64,000 bases of DNA from assembly GCA_040394635.1 (NCBI GenBank), contig JBEBRW010000027.1:3932-67931 (forward strand). The letters run 5' to 3'. Numbering within the stretch: position 1 is the stretch's first letter; each line of letters opens with the position of its first letter. Both the position numbers and the translations under genes were made by a program. Below are positions 8,678-17,271 of this stretch, piece after piece. The DNA comes from UBA5239 sp040394635 (GTDB taxonomy: Bacteria; Verrucomicrobiota; Lentisphaeria; Victivallales; Victivallaceae). A model generated the notes under the pieces. The model had not been told where the DNA came from. It searched no databases and saw nothing but the letters and a program-made list of their open reading frames with translations.

Positions 8678-10729
8678 ATGGCTAAAAAACCGGAATTGCT
8701 GGCGCCCGCGGGCAGCCTGGAAGTGGCCCTGGCGGCTTATGACGCCGGGGCGGATGCCGTCTACGCCGGTTTGAGCAAATTCAACGCCCGCGAGCGCGCC
8801 GACAACTTTAATTTCGACACCATGGGCCGGCTGATCGGCTTCGCCCGCAAAAATAACCGCCGCGTCTACGTGACCGTAAACACCCTGATCAAGGAAAACG
8901 AGCTCTCCGAAATGATGGAGTATCTCGGCGAACTGGCCATGCTCGGCCCGGACGCCGTCATCGTCCAGGATGCCGGGGTCCTGCGGATGATCCGCGAATA
9001 CTACCCGCAGCTGCATATCCACGCCTCCACCCAAATGGGGTTTCACAACTCCGCCGGGCTGCAGCTGGCCGCCCGCATGGGGGTGGAACGCGTGATTCTG
9101 GAGCGCCAGCTGACCATGGAGGAAATCGCCGCCATGGGGCGGAAATCTCCGGTGGAGCTGGAGGTGTTCATTCACGGGGCGCTGTGCTGCTCGCTCTCGG
9201 GGCGCTGTCTGCTTTCGTCATGGATGGGCAACTGGAGCGGCAACCGCGGCAAATGCAAACAGCCCTGCCGCCGCTTGTATTACAGCGATAACGGCAAGGG
9301 ATTTTACCTCTCGCCAAAGGATTTATGCGGTGTCGAACTGATTCCGCAATTCAAGAAAATCGGCATTGCGTCGTTCAAGATCGAGGGGCGGTTGCGCCGT
9401 CCGGATTACGTCTGGAAAACCGTTTCCGCCTACCGTATGATGATCGATTCGGAGGAGGACCGTTCCGAGGAGGCGCACCAGATCCTGGCCTCGACCGCCG
9501 GGCGGACGCCCTCGCAGGGGTTTTATACCGCGGCCGGACGGAAAAAATTGATCGAGCCGGACGCCATCGGCGTTTTCGGCAGCAAAGTCGGGGTGATCAC
9601 CCGGGGCGGCCGGAACGGATTCAACATCGCGGCGGAGAGCCGCATCCATGTCGGCGACCGCTTCCGGGCGGTGCCGCCGAACGGCGACGAGGGCTTCGCT
9701 TTTACCATTATTAAAATGGAAATCAAGGGGCAGCCCGCGTTAAAGGCCATTCGCGGACAGGAGTGCTTCATCCCCGGCGATTACCCGGAGGCCGCGCCGT
9801 CGTGGCCGGTTTACAAAATCGGCGAGAACGGTTACGACTTCACTGCCCGCGCGGCCGCGTTGCCCCCCTTCCGCCATGAACTCCATTTTAACTTGACGCT
9901 CGATCGCGACGGCATCACCGCCGAGCTCACGTATCCGGTCAAGCTGACCTGGCACAAGGCGCAAACGTTCGCCGAGGCCGTCAAGCAACCGTTGGATGCC
10001 GCGCGGCTGACCACCGAATTCAGCGCCGGGGCCCCGGAGCCCTTCGCCGCCGGCAAGGTCAAAGCCAAAATCAAGGCCGCCGTTTTCATCCCGGCCAGCG
10101 AGCTGAAACAGCTTCGCCGCGAGTTCTGGGACTTCGTTGCCGGCTCAATCGAACCATTGGATTTACGCGACCCGGTCTCCCGGGCGCAGATGCAGTTTTA
10201 CCAGGATTATCAGCGGTTGGCGCCATCCCCGGCGGCCACGGCGCTGAAAGGATTCTTCATCCCCGGATTCTGCGCGGAGGGTGACCTTGGAAACTTGCGG
10301 AAACAACTGCAGGAAGCCTACAAAAACGGCCAGCGCCGTTTCCTGCTGGGCGGTATTTACGGCCTCGAACTGCTGCGCGAGTTTGCGGATATTGAAATCG
10401 CGGCGGTGTTTCCGCTGCCGGTCTGCAATTCGCAGGCGGCGCTGGCGCTGAAAGAGCTCGGGGTGACGCAGACGCAGCCATGGTTGGAGCTTGAAAAAGC
10501 CGCCATCGAAGCGTTTGCCGCCAAATCACCGCTGCCGCTGGAGCCGTGCCCGGTGATTCAGCCGGAGCTGCTGGTGAGCCGATTCGGAATTCAGGCCCGG
10601 GGACACATTCGCGACGCCCGCGGCAACTCATTCCTGGTCCGGTACGACAAATCTACCGGCGTCACCACCATCCTGCCCGAGGAAAACTTGACCGATCCCC
10701 CGCTCTTCTATCACAACGAGCTGAAGTAG
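8678..10729 (+). CDS. Peptidase U32 family protein (RlhA/YdcP-like)
   Basis: Protein of 683 residues from the ATG at 8678 (MAKKPELLAPAGSLEVALAAYDAGADAVYAG), which is the standard U32 N-terminus. An upstream in-frame ATG at 8597 would add 27 unrelated residues and is rejected. Diagnostic U32 parts are ASTQMGFHNSAGLQLA, a cysteine cluster (CCSLSGRCLLSSWMGNWSGNRGKCKQPCRR) and FKIEGRLRRPDYVWKTVSAYR, followed by a long C-terminal region. Known relatives such as RlhA act in RNA hydroxylation and others as peptidases, and the cysteines may hold an iron-sulfur cluster. Exact substrate is not readable. It is transcribed divergently from the lol operon. Confidence 0.85.
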   Translation: MAKKPELLAPAGSLEVALAAYDAGADAVYAGLSKFNARERADNFNFDTMGRLIGFARKNNRRVYVTVNTLIKENELSEMMEYLGELAMLGPDAVIVQDAGVLRMIREYYPQLHIHASTQMGFHNSAGLQLAARMGVERVILERQLTMEEIAAMGRKSPVELEVFIHGALCCSLSGRCLLSSWMGNWSGNRGKCKQPCRRLYYSDNGKGFYLSPKDLCGVELIPQFKKIGIASFKIEGRLRRPDYVWKTVSAYRMMIDSEEDRSEEAHQILASTAGRTPSQGFYTAAGRKKLIEPDAIGVFGSKVGVITRGGRNGFNIAAESRIHVGDRFRAVPPNGDEGFAFTIIKMEIKGQPALKAIRGQECFIPGDYPEAAPSWPVYKIGENGYDFTARAAALPPFRHELHFNLTLDRDGITAELTYPVKLTWHKAQTFAEAVKQPLDAARLTTEFSAGAPEPFAAGKVKAKIKAAVFIPASELKQLRREFWDFVAGSIEPLDLRDPVSRAQMQFYQDYQRLAPSPAATALKGFFIPGFCAEGDLGNLRKQLQEAYKNGQRRFLLGGIYGLELLREFADIEIAAVFPLPVCNSQAALALKELGVTQTQPWLELEKAAIEAFAAKSPLPLEPCPVIQPELLVSRFGIQARGHIRDARGNSFLVRYDKSTGVTTILPEENLTDPPLFYHNELK

Positions 10730-10735
10730 TTATGA

Positions 10736-11080
10736 TCAGCGGTCCTCGGGAGTGCCGTAATAGTATTTATTGTAATACTCGTTGCCCCAGCCGAGGAGCT
10801 TGTCGTCCTTGAAAACCAGCGGCATGCACTCGTCCTGAGTCGTCAGGCCGTCATACCATTGGGGATCGATGTAATAAAACCAGACGTCCGGACGGCAGTA
10901 TTCCTCGTCCTTCACCGGCTCGCCCATGACTTCCAGCACCTGGGCCTTGCTCATGCCGACGCGCAGATTGGCGGAATTCTTCATGTTCTGGCGGGCCGCA
11001 AAATAACTGGTGTTGCCGCAGCCGCACAACGACACGCCCAGGCAAACCACGGTAAACAACATCACTAAATTCTTCATCAT
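10736..11080 (-). CDS. Small lipoprotein with BamE/SmpA-like motif
   Basis: Predicted lipoprotein of about 114 residues. A hydrophobic signal is followed by a lipobox ending LCGC, so the mature protein would start at the cysteine. The segment LRVGMSKAQVLEVMGEP matches the GMS/T-xxQVxxxxGxP signature of BamE/SmpA and related outer-membrane assembly lipoproteins. The rest is rich in tyrosine and tryptophan. GGAA lies upstream of the tandem ATGs at 11080 and 11077, favouring those over the ATG at 11086. It converges on the U32 peptidase gene with a 6-base gap. The role (barrel assembly or another envelope task) is inference. Confidence 0.65.
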   Translation of the reverse strand: MMKNLVMLFTVVCLGVSLCGCGNTSYFAARQNMKNSANLRVGMSKAQVLEVMGEPVKDEEYCRPDVWFYYIDPQWYDGLTTQDECMPLVFKDDKLLGWGNEYYNKYYYGTPEDR

Positions 11081-11169
11081 AATCATTTCCAGCTGTTAAA
11101 GTTCCCCATAATATAACATGCCCGCGCCAAAAATAAAGAAGGGAAGTCCACGAAAATACGAAAATATCC

Positions 11170-12018
11170 CTACGAGGACCCCTTCATGATGCGGCGGTAT
11201 TCGGAAGGCGGCATGTTGCGGTATTTGCTGTAGATCCGCGAGAAATAAAACTGGTCGTTGAAACCCAGCTGGCCGGCGATTTCCTCAATGGTGTTCTCGG
11301 GGTGCGTTTTCATCAGTTTTTCCGCAAACTTCAATTTTCGCTCGATGACCAGATTTTTGAACGTCACTCCGAGCTTGGCGCGAACCAGGTGCGATATGGT
11401 GGAGCGGCTTTTGCCGACGTGCTTCGCCACCTGGTCCAGCGTGATGTTTTCACGGATATGGTCGTCCACGTAGCGCTCGATGCGGCTCAGCGTGCGGTCG
11501 CGGCGCAACCCGACCATTTCCTTGGTCACGATATAGTCCATCAGCAGCGAAAACATGCCGAGGAGGCTCTCGAGCTTCTTCGGTGAAATATACGGCAGCT
11601 TCTGAAACGCCGCTTCGACCGCTTCCAGCAACTTGGCGTTGCCGCACTTCTTGCGCACATGCTCCGGCAGCTTGCGGGTGGTGCGAAACTGCCCGATCAA
11701 CACGAACCCGGCGGGATCGCCCTCGGCCATGACCGGAGCGATGGCTTCGTTGAGCCCGGCGTGGCACTTGTAGCAGACCATGGCGCGGCTCTCGACGCTC
11801 TCGCCCTGTTTGGCCTCGTCGAGCGTCTGGCAGCGGGCGTAGCCAAACAGCTGCTCCTGCATCAGGCGGCAATACTCGGAATTGCGGCGGTCGAGCCCGC
11901 GCTGAATGATTTCCCCCTCGGCGTTGAACAGCACGATACGCAAGTCCATGACCGCGGCGAAATGATCCAGCAGCCGTTTGACTTCGTTATGCAAAATAAT
12001 ATCGATCGTATGCTTCAT
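11170..12018 (-). CDS. AraC-family transcriptional regulator with PocR sensory domain
   Basis: Regulator of 282 residues from MKHTIDIIL. Residues 1-165 match the PocR ligand-binding domain, a PAS-like fold seen in hydrocarbon- and propanediol-responsive regulators, with cysteine-bearing segments EYCRLMQEQLFGYARCQ and MVCYKCHAGLNE. The last 100 residues hold the two AraC helix-turn-helix motifs (ITLDQVAKHVGKSRSTISHLV and ENTIEEIAGQLGFNDQFYFSRIY). An in-frame start 20 codons earlier is less likely. The gene is divergent from a dehydrogenase/isomerase pair, which it probably activates. The intergenic region has a good -10 but no -35 for that pair, as expected for an activator-dependent promoter. 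Confidence 0.87.
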   Translation of the reverse strand: MKHTIDIILHNEVKRLLDHFAAVMDLRIVLFNAEGEIIQRGLDRRNSEYCRLMQEQLFGYARCQTLDEAKQGESVESRAMVCYKCHAGLNEAIAPVMAEGDPAGFVLIGQFRTTRKLPEHVRKKCGNAKLLEAVEAAFQKLPYISPKKLESLLGMFSLLMDYIVTKEMVGLRRDRTLSRIERYVDDHIRENITLDQVAKHVGKSRSTISHLVRAKLGVTFKNLVIERKLKFAEKLMKTHPENTIEEIAGQLGFNDQFYFSRIYSKYRNMPPSEYRRIMKGSS

Positions 12019-12080
12019 AGACAAAAAATAGCACTGGATTGCACAAAAGTCCATCCATTTGCTGAAATTTCCATTCAAAA

Positions 12081-12108
12081 AATACCGAATTCAGAGTATT
12101 CTTATAAT
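12081..12108 (+). promoter_or_regulatory. Activator-type promoter region of the dehydrogenase/isomerase pair
   Basis: A TATAAT hexamer (12103-12108) has no recognisable -35 at 17 bases. In its place is an inverted repeat AATAC-N10-GTATT (12081-12100), which would suit binding by the divergent AraC-type regulator. The operator role is inference. Confidence 0.4.
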
Positions 12109-12155
12109 AACATAAAAATAACATGCCACAGGCGAAACAAAAAGGATTTGATAAA

Positions 12156-13202
12156 ATGGCTAAAGTCAGAATCGGTATTATCGGGCTTGGTTTCATGGGA
12201 ACCACGCATTTCGGCATTCATCAGATGAACCCGCAGGCGGAAGTGGTGGCGGTGGCGGACATCGACCCGGTCAAGCTGAGCGGCGACATCAGCGCCGTTT
12301 CCGGCAACATCGGCACGCGCGACAGCGACCAGCTGGACTTCACCGGCATCGCCACCTACCAGGACGCCTACGACCTGATCAACAATCCGAATGTGGATAT
12401 GGTCGACATCTGCGTGCCGACTTTCGTCCACAAAAAATACGCCATGGCCGCACTGCTGGCCGGCAAACACGTTTTCCTCGAAAAACCGATCGCCCGCAAC
12501 CTCGCCGAAGTCGAGGAACTCGCGGCCGCCGCCAAAGCATCCGGCAAGAACTTCAACATCGGCATGTGCGTGCGCTCCTGGCCGGAGTATTTCGACGCCC
12601 GCACCCGCTTCAAGGCCGGTGAATTCGGCGCACTGAAAAGTGCCAACTTCCGCCGCCTCTCGCAGTCCGTCGACGGCGGCTCGTGGGAAAACTGGTTCAT
12701 GAACAACGAACGCTCCGGCAGTGCCATGCTCGATTTGCATATGCACGACATCGACCAGGTGCGTTACTTCTTCGGCCGCCCGCAGGCGGTGACTTCGTTC
12801 GGGGCGCGCGGCGTACGCAGCGACAACGGCGTCGACCACGTCATCACCAACTACGATTTCGGCGACGGCACGCTGGTGGTGGCCGAGGGCGGCTGGGCCG
12901 CCGGCAAGACCGTGCCCTTTGAAATGAGCTTCCAGCTGATCTGCGAAAAGGCCACCGTCCGCTTCATGGGCGAAGGCTACAAGATCTATTGGGAAGACGG
13001 CCGCATCGAAAGTCCGGGCGTGGTCGACCCGAAGCTCCCGACCGGCTGGCACCAGGAGCTTTTCTACTTCGTCTCCTGCATCGTCAACGGCACCAAAGCG
13101 GATAAATACCAGACGATCGACGAGATTGTCGACTCCTTCAAAATGTACGACGCGGAAGTCAAATCCGTGGAAAGCAAGAAAACCGTAACGGTCAACTATT
13201 GA
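12156..13202 (+). CDS. Gfo/Idh/MocA-family oxidoreductase
   Basis: NAD(P)-dependent sugar or polyol dehydrogenase of 348 residues. The Rossmann motif GIIGLGFMGTTH lies near residues 6-17, EKPIARN (the family catalytic-lysine motif EKP) near 110, and the second-domain H-x4-D-like segment MLDLHMHDIDQVRYF near 190. The ATG at 12156 is chosen over the upstream ATG at 12123 because MAKVRIGIIGLG is the expected family start and an AAAGGA-type site precedes it. The downstream isomerase begins 8 bases after its stop, so both likely work on one sugar or inositol-like substrate. The substrate is unknown. Confidence 0.88.
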   Translation: MAKVRIGIIGLGFMGTTHFGIHQMNPQAEVVAVADIDPVKLSGDISAVSGNIGTRDSDQLDFTGIATYQDAYDLINNPNVDMVDICVPTFVHKKYAMAALLAGKHVFLEKPIARNLAEVEELAAAAKASGKNFNIGMCVRSWPEYFDARTRFKAGEFGALKSANFRRLSQSVDGGSWENWFMNNERSGSAMLDLHMHDIDQVRYFFGRPQAVTSFGARGVRSDNGVDHVITNYDFGDGTLVVAEGGWAAGKTVPFEMSFQLICEKATVRFMGEGYKIYWEDGRIESPGVVDPKLPTGWHQELFYFVSCIVNGTKADKYQTIDEIVDSFKMYDAEVKSVESKKTVTVNY

Positions 13203-13210
13203 GGCACATC

Positions 13211-14080
13211 ATGTCATTTTACAAAGCACTGAATTATTGGGTATACGGCGGCTTCACCGGCGAAAAAACCGCGTATGAGATGATCAATTTCGTCAAGGCA
13301 CAGGGGCTCGACGGCGCGGAACTGACCGTACCTGAAGCCCTGCCGCTGGACATTACCGAAGAAGAATGCCGCAAGATCAAAGCCTATGCTACCTCCCTGG
13401 GCATCGGCATCCGCAGCCTCGCCACCGGCAATTACTGGGGTAAATCGCTCGGCTCCGACAATGAAGCCGTCCGCCTCGAAGCCATCGAATTCACCAAAAA
13501 ATACCTGCAGATCGCCAACTGGATCGGCGCCGAAACCGTGCTCGCCGTCCCCGGCGCCACCTGCGTGAAATGGGACCCGTCCGCCCCGGTGATTCCGTAC
13601 GAAACCGTCTGGAGAAAATCGGTGCAGTCGTTGAACGAACTGCTGCCGCTGGCCGAACGGCTGAACGTCAATATCGCGCTGGAAAACGTCTGGGGCCGCT
13701 TCCTGCTGTCGCCGATGGAATGGCGTCTGTATCTGGATCAGTTCAGTTCACCGCGCATCGGCATGTACTTCGACATGGCCAACTGCCTGATTTACGCCCC
13801 GGCGGAGGACTACATCCGCACCCTCGGCAAACGAATCAAAGCCATCCACATCAAAAACTGGAGCGGTGAGGACAGCGGCGGCAACCTGCACGGCTTCGGC
13901 GACGACATCGCCGTGGGCGAAGCAAACTTCCCGGCAGTCAAAGCCGAACTCGAAAAGATCGGCTACACCGGCCCGATTTCAGCAGAAATGATCCCGTTCT
14001 GCCGCTTGCCGGACATGGTGCTGCCCGACCAGGCGCTGGCCGAACTCACCTGCAAGCGAGTCCGCGAAATCCTCGGGTAA
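13211..14080 (+). CDS. Sugar phosphate isomerase/epimerase (xylose isomerase-like TIM barrel)
   Basis: Protein of 289 residues of the IolE/xylose-isomerase-like TIM-barrel superfamily. Typical parts are TVLAVPGA, IALENVWGRFLLSP (metal-ligand glutamate), MYFDMANCL (aspartate) and IKAIHIKNW, plus SAEMIPF near the end. These are the usual divalent-metal ligands. The start ATG has GAGG 6 bases upstream, overlapping the stop of the preceding dehydrogenase, so the two genes are cotranscribed. A strong terminator follows 33 bases after the stop. The likely role is isomerisation or epimerisation of the product of the neighbouring dehydrogenase. Confidence 0.85.
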   Translation: MSFYKALNYWVYGGFTGEKTAYEMINFVKAQGLDGAELTVPEALPLDITEEECRKIKAYATSLGIGIRSLATGNYWGKSLGSDNEAVRLEAIEFTKKYLQIANWIGAETVLAVPGATCVKWDPSAPVIPYETVWRKSVQSLNELLPLAERLNVNIALENVWGRFLLSPMEWRLYLDQFSSPRIGMYFDMANCLIYAPAEDYIRTLGKRIKAIHIKNWSGEDSGGNLHGFGDDIAVGEANFPAVKAELEKIGYTGPISAEMIPFCRLPDMVLPDQALAELTCKRVREILG

Positions 14081-14112
14081 CAGCGGAAATTTTTTAACCG
14101 CGAAAATGAATC

Positions 14113-14145
14113 AATCCCATTGGCAGCCATCAATGGGATTTTTTT
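14113..14145 (+). terminator. Intrinsic terminator after the isomerase gene
   Basis: Perfect 10-bp stem AATCCCATTG / CAATGGGATT around an 8-base loop, followed by a T run. The same stem word recurs in the terminator at 17202, on the other side of the ankyrin gene. Confidence 0.85.
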
Positions 14146-14214
14146 GTATTTTTTTGTACTTTTCGTGAACAAAATAAAACAACCTGTGCTATAATTAAGT
14201 AATGCGAGGTTGTT

Positions 14215-17172
14215 ATGAAGAAATATGAAATTTTCCTGCTTTTATTCTCGGTTCTGGCGCTGTTTGCGGCCATGCCGGCCCCGGATGCCGGAATCACGCC
14301 TCTGATGAAGGCCTGTGCCGAAGGAGATGTGAATGAAGTCGAGAGGCTCATCAAAGCCGGGGCCGATGTCAACGTCAAAACCACGGTTTGCGAAGTGACG
14401 GTTCTTGAATTCGCCCTCGAAAACGAACATCCACTGGCAATCATAAGAGCACTGCTGAGCAACGGGGCCGATGCAAAAAAACCGCAATTGTTCCTGAGCA
14501 AAGTCATATCCGCGTGCCGGCGCTGGAACAGCAGTAATGAAAGAACCGCTGAGATGGAACAGGTTGTTCATCTGCTGCTGGATATGCCGGTGGAGTGGAA
14601 TCTGGATTTCGCGCTATCCATGTCCCTGTCCTATCAGCAGAGCCTGGATATCAGTAAAAGGTTACTGAAGCTTGGAGCCAGCCCCAATTTCCGGTGCTAC
14701 CCCTCCGCGCTGATTGGTGCGATCAATTACGATGATTCGGGGTCGACCGAGGCGCTGGAGCTGCTGTTCAAATACGGGGCGGACCCGAATCTTGCCGGGG
14801 CTTTCGGCGGACTGCCTGTATCTCATGTCCGGAATAAAAAACAGTTCGACCTGTTTCTGCGTCATGGCAGACGGCTGGACGGGCTGAAGAATCTTGATCT
14901 CCTCGCCCGATGGGTCGATCTTGAAACGTTGGATTTACTGATCGGCAAAGGAGTTAAGATTACGGCAAACTGTTTTGTCGAAGCCGCGAGAAATCCCAAT
15001 CTGCCGGAGATTTTCGACCGTATGACAAAGGAATCGGCGGACGCTCCGCCGCTGGATAAGATGCAAACCCAGGCCATTAAGCAAGGCCCGCTCGGAAACA
15101 TCAAATTTCTGGCGGCCAAAGGGGAAAAACCAGACGTCGCCAACTTGAATTTGCTGTATTCGGCTTTATTATGGCAGCAGAACTCACCGGAAACGCTTGG
15201 CAAAGTGGATTATTTCATTGAGCAGGGCGCCAGGATCAATGAGCCGTTTTCCTGGCCCGGCAATGATTATAAGCGTACACTGCTGGGGCAAACCATCGGG
15301 TGGAACAATCTGAAGACGGTAAAATACCTGCTGGAACGCGGGGCCGACCCGAATGTGGGCGATCAAAACGGCAAAACGGCGTTGTTTTATCTGCTTGGCG
15401 GGCCGCCGCACTCGACCACCGGCCCGAGAAACAAGCTGGAAACGCTGAATTTGCTGGCCGAACATGGGCTTGATGTCAAGCGGAAAGATCGTTTCGGCAT
15501 GCCGGTTCTGGTGATTGCGATGATTACCAATACGCCGGACGAGGTAATCAGGCGGCTCGTCGAGCTGGGGGCGGACGTCAACGCAGCCACCAATGAGGGC
15601 ATCACCCCGCTGATGCTGGCGGCCATGACGGGTAAAGCCGGCATCGTCGATTATCTGATCGGCAAAGGAGCGGACATCAATGCCAGGGATATCACCGGCT
15701 GGACGCCGCTGTTTTATGCCTCACATAAATTCGGGTACCACAGTTATTGGCAGCTTGACCGGGAAATACCACAGCCCGAGATCGAAAAAAACGCCGGGAT
15801 CATCGCCTCTCTACTGCGCCACAACGCCGCAGGCAATACGCTGGACGAATTCGGGGCGAGCGCCCTGATCGGCGCGGCCGCCTGGGCCGACAGGGATACG
15901 CTGAAACTGATGCTGGCGGCGGGCGGAAAAAGACTCATCCACGCCCGCAATCAGTATCATATCAATGCGATCATCAATGCCGCCGCGTTCAACAATGACC
16001 TTGCTGCCATCCGTTTGCTGCTGAACGCCGGGGCGGATGCCAACAGTGTGGTGAAAAACGGAAAACCACAGCAGCGGAATATGATGGCCCACGGTTTCGG
16101 ACCGTCCGAGATGCGTGTGACGCTTACGGTGGCCGAGGGCCAATATACCATGGGCTGGCGGACCTGCCCGCTCTTTTCCGCAGTTCACCGCGATAAACCG
16201 GAATTGCTGAAACTGCTGCTTGAATATGGCGCGGACCCGCAGGTGAAATATGACTCGGAGAATGCGTTAAGTTTCTGGGTTCCGAGCGCGGAAATCGAAA
16301 AAATCCTGCTGGCTGCCGGGGTCCGTTATGAAGATAATAAAAAGGGCGAAAAGTACCCGAATATTCGCTGGTTCAACAATAAACTGAGGGATTTGATTTT
16401 CGCGGAGCAAAAACCGTTTTATGAAAGGCTGCCGGTACTGGACAAGCAGTCGACAACGGAGATGTTCGGCAAGAAATTCGAAGAAGCCTTGCACAACGGA
16501 ACATTCGAGGAAGTCAAATTTTTCGGTGAAAAACTGGACGATTTCGAGGCTTCCTTAATCAGCCGGGCAGCCTCGAATCCGGCGTATCCGGAGGTGGTCA
16601 AGTGGTTCGTGACGAAAAAACCGGATTCTTTGAATTATCAGGATTCTTTGAGCCGGACTGTATTACACTATGCACGGCATCCGGGAACAGTCGAATTTCT
16701 AGTGAAACAGGGATTGGACGTAAATCGACAGGATAAAGAGGGGAAAACTCCGCTGGTGTGTCTCCTGGCCAACAGTGCCTGGGGAAAAGGGGATATGGTC
16801 GAGGCCCTGATCCGCCACGGTGCGGATATCAATATCGCCGACCACGCCGGCAACACGGCCATGTCGCTGCTGACGGATAAACCGGAGAGAAGGCGGTCCT
16901 CCCCCTTTGATTATCCCCGCCCCGGCCAGATCGTATATAATTATTTCGGGTCCTATGAGATCGATATCATCCGAATGCTCGTGAAGCACGGTGCGAACAT
17001 CAATGCTCCGGTGAACGGCAAAACACCGCTCGAAAAATCGATCCTGGCGGATGACATGCAGTTTTTCGAGAATTTGATCTCTCTGGGGGCGGATGTCCGC
17101 AAAATCGATATGTCTCTCCTCAAGCCGGAGCAGGAATACGTGCTCCACCGGATCAACGAACTGAAAAAGTAG
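14215..17172 (+). CDS. Large secreted or periplasmic ankyrin-repeat protein
   Basis: Protein of 985 residues with an N-terminal signal sequence (KKYEIFLLLFSVLALFAAMPAPDAG), so it should leave the cytoplasm. The remainder is a long ankyrin solenoid with repeated units such as GITPLMKACAEGDVNEVERL and GITPLMLAAMTGKAGIVDYL, and GADIN/GADPN/GADVN turns throughout. No catalytic domain is visible. Ankyrin proteins bind other proteins; partner and purpose are unknown. The gene stands alone, bounded by two terminators built on the same stem word. An envelope scaffold or a host-interaction protein are both possible. Confidence 0.85.
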   Translation: MKKYEIFLLLFSVLALFAAMPAPDAGITPLMKACAEGDVNEVERLIKAGADVNVKTTVCEVTVLEFALENEHPLAIIRALLSNGADAKKPQLFLSKVISACRRWNSSNERTAEMEQVVHLLLDMPVEWNLDFALSMSLSYQQSLDISKRLLKLGASPNFRCYPSALIGAINYDDSGSTEALELLFKYGADPNLAGAFGGLPVSHVRNKKQFDLFLRHGRRLDGLKNLDLLARWVDLETLDLLIGKGVKITANCFVEAARNPNLPEIFDRMTKESADAPPLDKMQTQAIKQGPLGNIKFLAAKGEKPDVANLNLLYSALLWQQNSPETLGKVDYFIEQGARINEPFSWPGNDYKRTLLGQTIGWNNLKTVKYLLERGADPNVGDQNGKTALFYLLGGPPHSTTGPRNKLETLNLLAEHGLDVKRKDRFGMPVLVIAMITNTPDEVIRRLVELGADVNAATNEGITPLMLAAMTGKAGIVDYLIGKGADINARDITGWTPLFYASHKFGYHSYWQLDREIPQPEIEKNAGIIASLLRHNAAGNTLDEFGASALIGAAAWADRDTLKLMLAAGGKRLIHARNQYHINAIINAAAFNNDLAAIRLLLNAGADANSVVKNGKPQQRNMMAHGFGPSEMRVTLTVAEGQYTMGWRTCPLFSAVHRDKPELLKLLLEYGADPQVKYDSENALSFWVPSAEIEKILLAAGVRYEDNKKGEKYPNIRWFNNKLRDLIFAEQKPFYERLPVLDKQSTTEMFGKKFEEALHNGTFEEVKFFGEKLDDFEASLISRAASNPAYPEVVKWFVTKKPDSLNYQDSLSRTVLHYARHPGTVEFLVKQGLDVNRQDKEGKTPLVCLLANSAWGKGDMVEALIRHGADINIADHAGNTAMSLLTDKPERRRSSPFDYPRPGQIVYNYFGSYEIDIIRMLVKHGANINAPVNGKTPLEKSILADDMQFFENLISLGADVRKIDMSLLKPEQEYVLHRINELKK

Positions 17173-17201
17173 ATTTAACTGCAAAGAGCATAAAAACAAT
17201 C

Positions 17202-17234
17202 AATCCCATTGGCGGTTGCCAATGGGATTTTTCG
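17202..17234. terminator. Intrinsic terminator between ankyrin and malic enzyme genes
   Basis: Perfect 12-bp stem AATCCCATTGGC / GCCAATGGGATT with loop GGTT, followed by TTTTT on the + strand and preceded by A-rich sequence, so it could serve both convergent genes. It shares the AATCCCATTGGC word with the terminator at 14113. Confidence 0.85.
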
Positions 17235-17271
17235 TGTTTTTCGTGACTTTCGTGGTTAAAAAATCCCCGGG

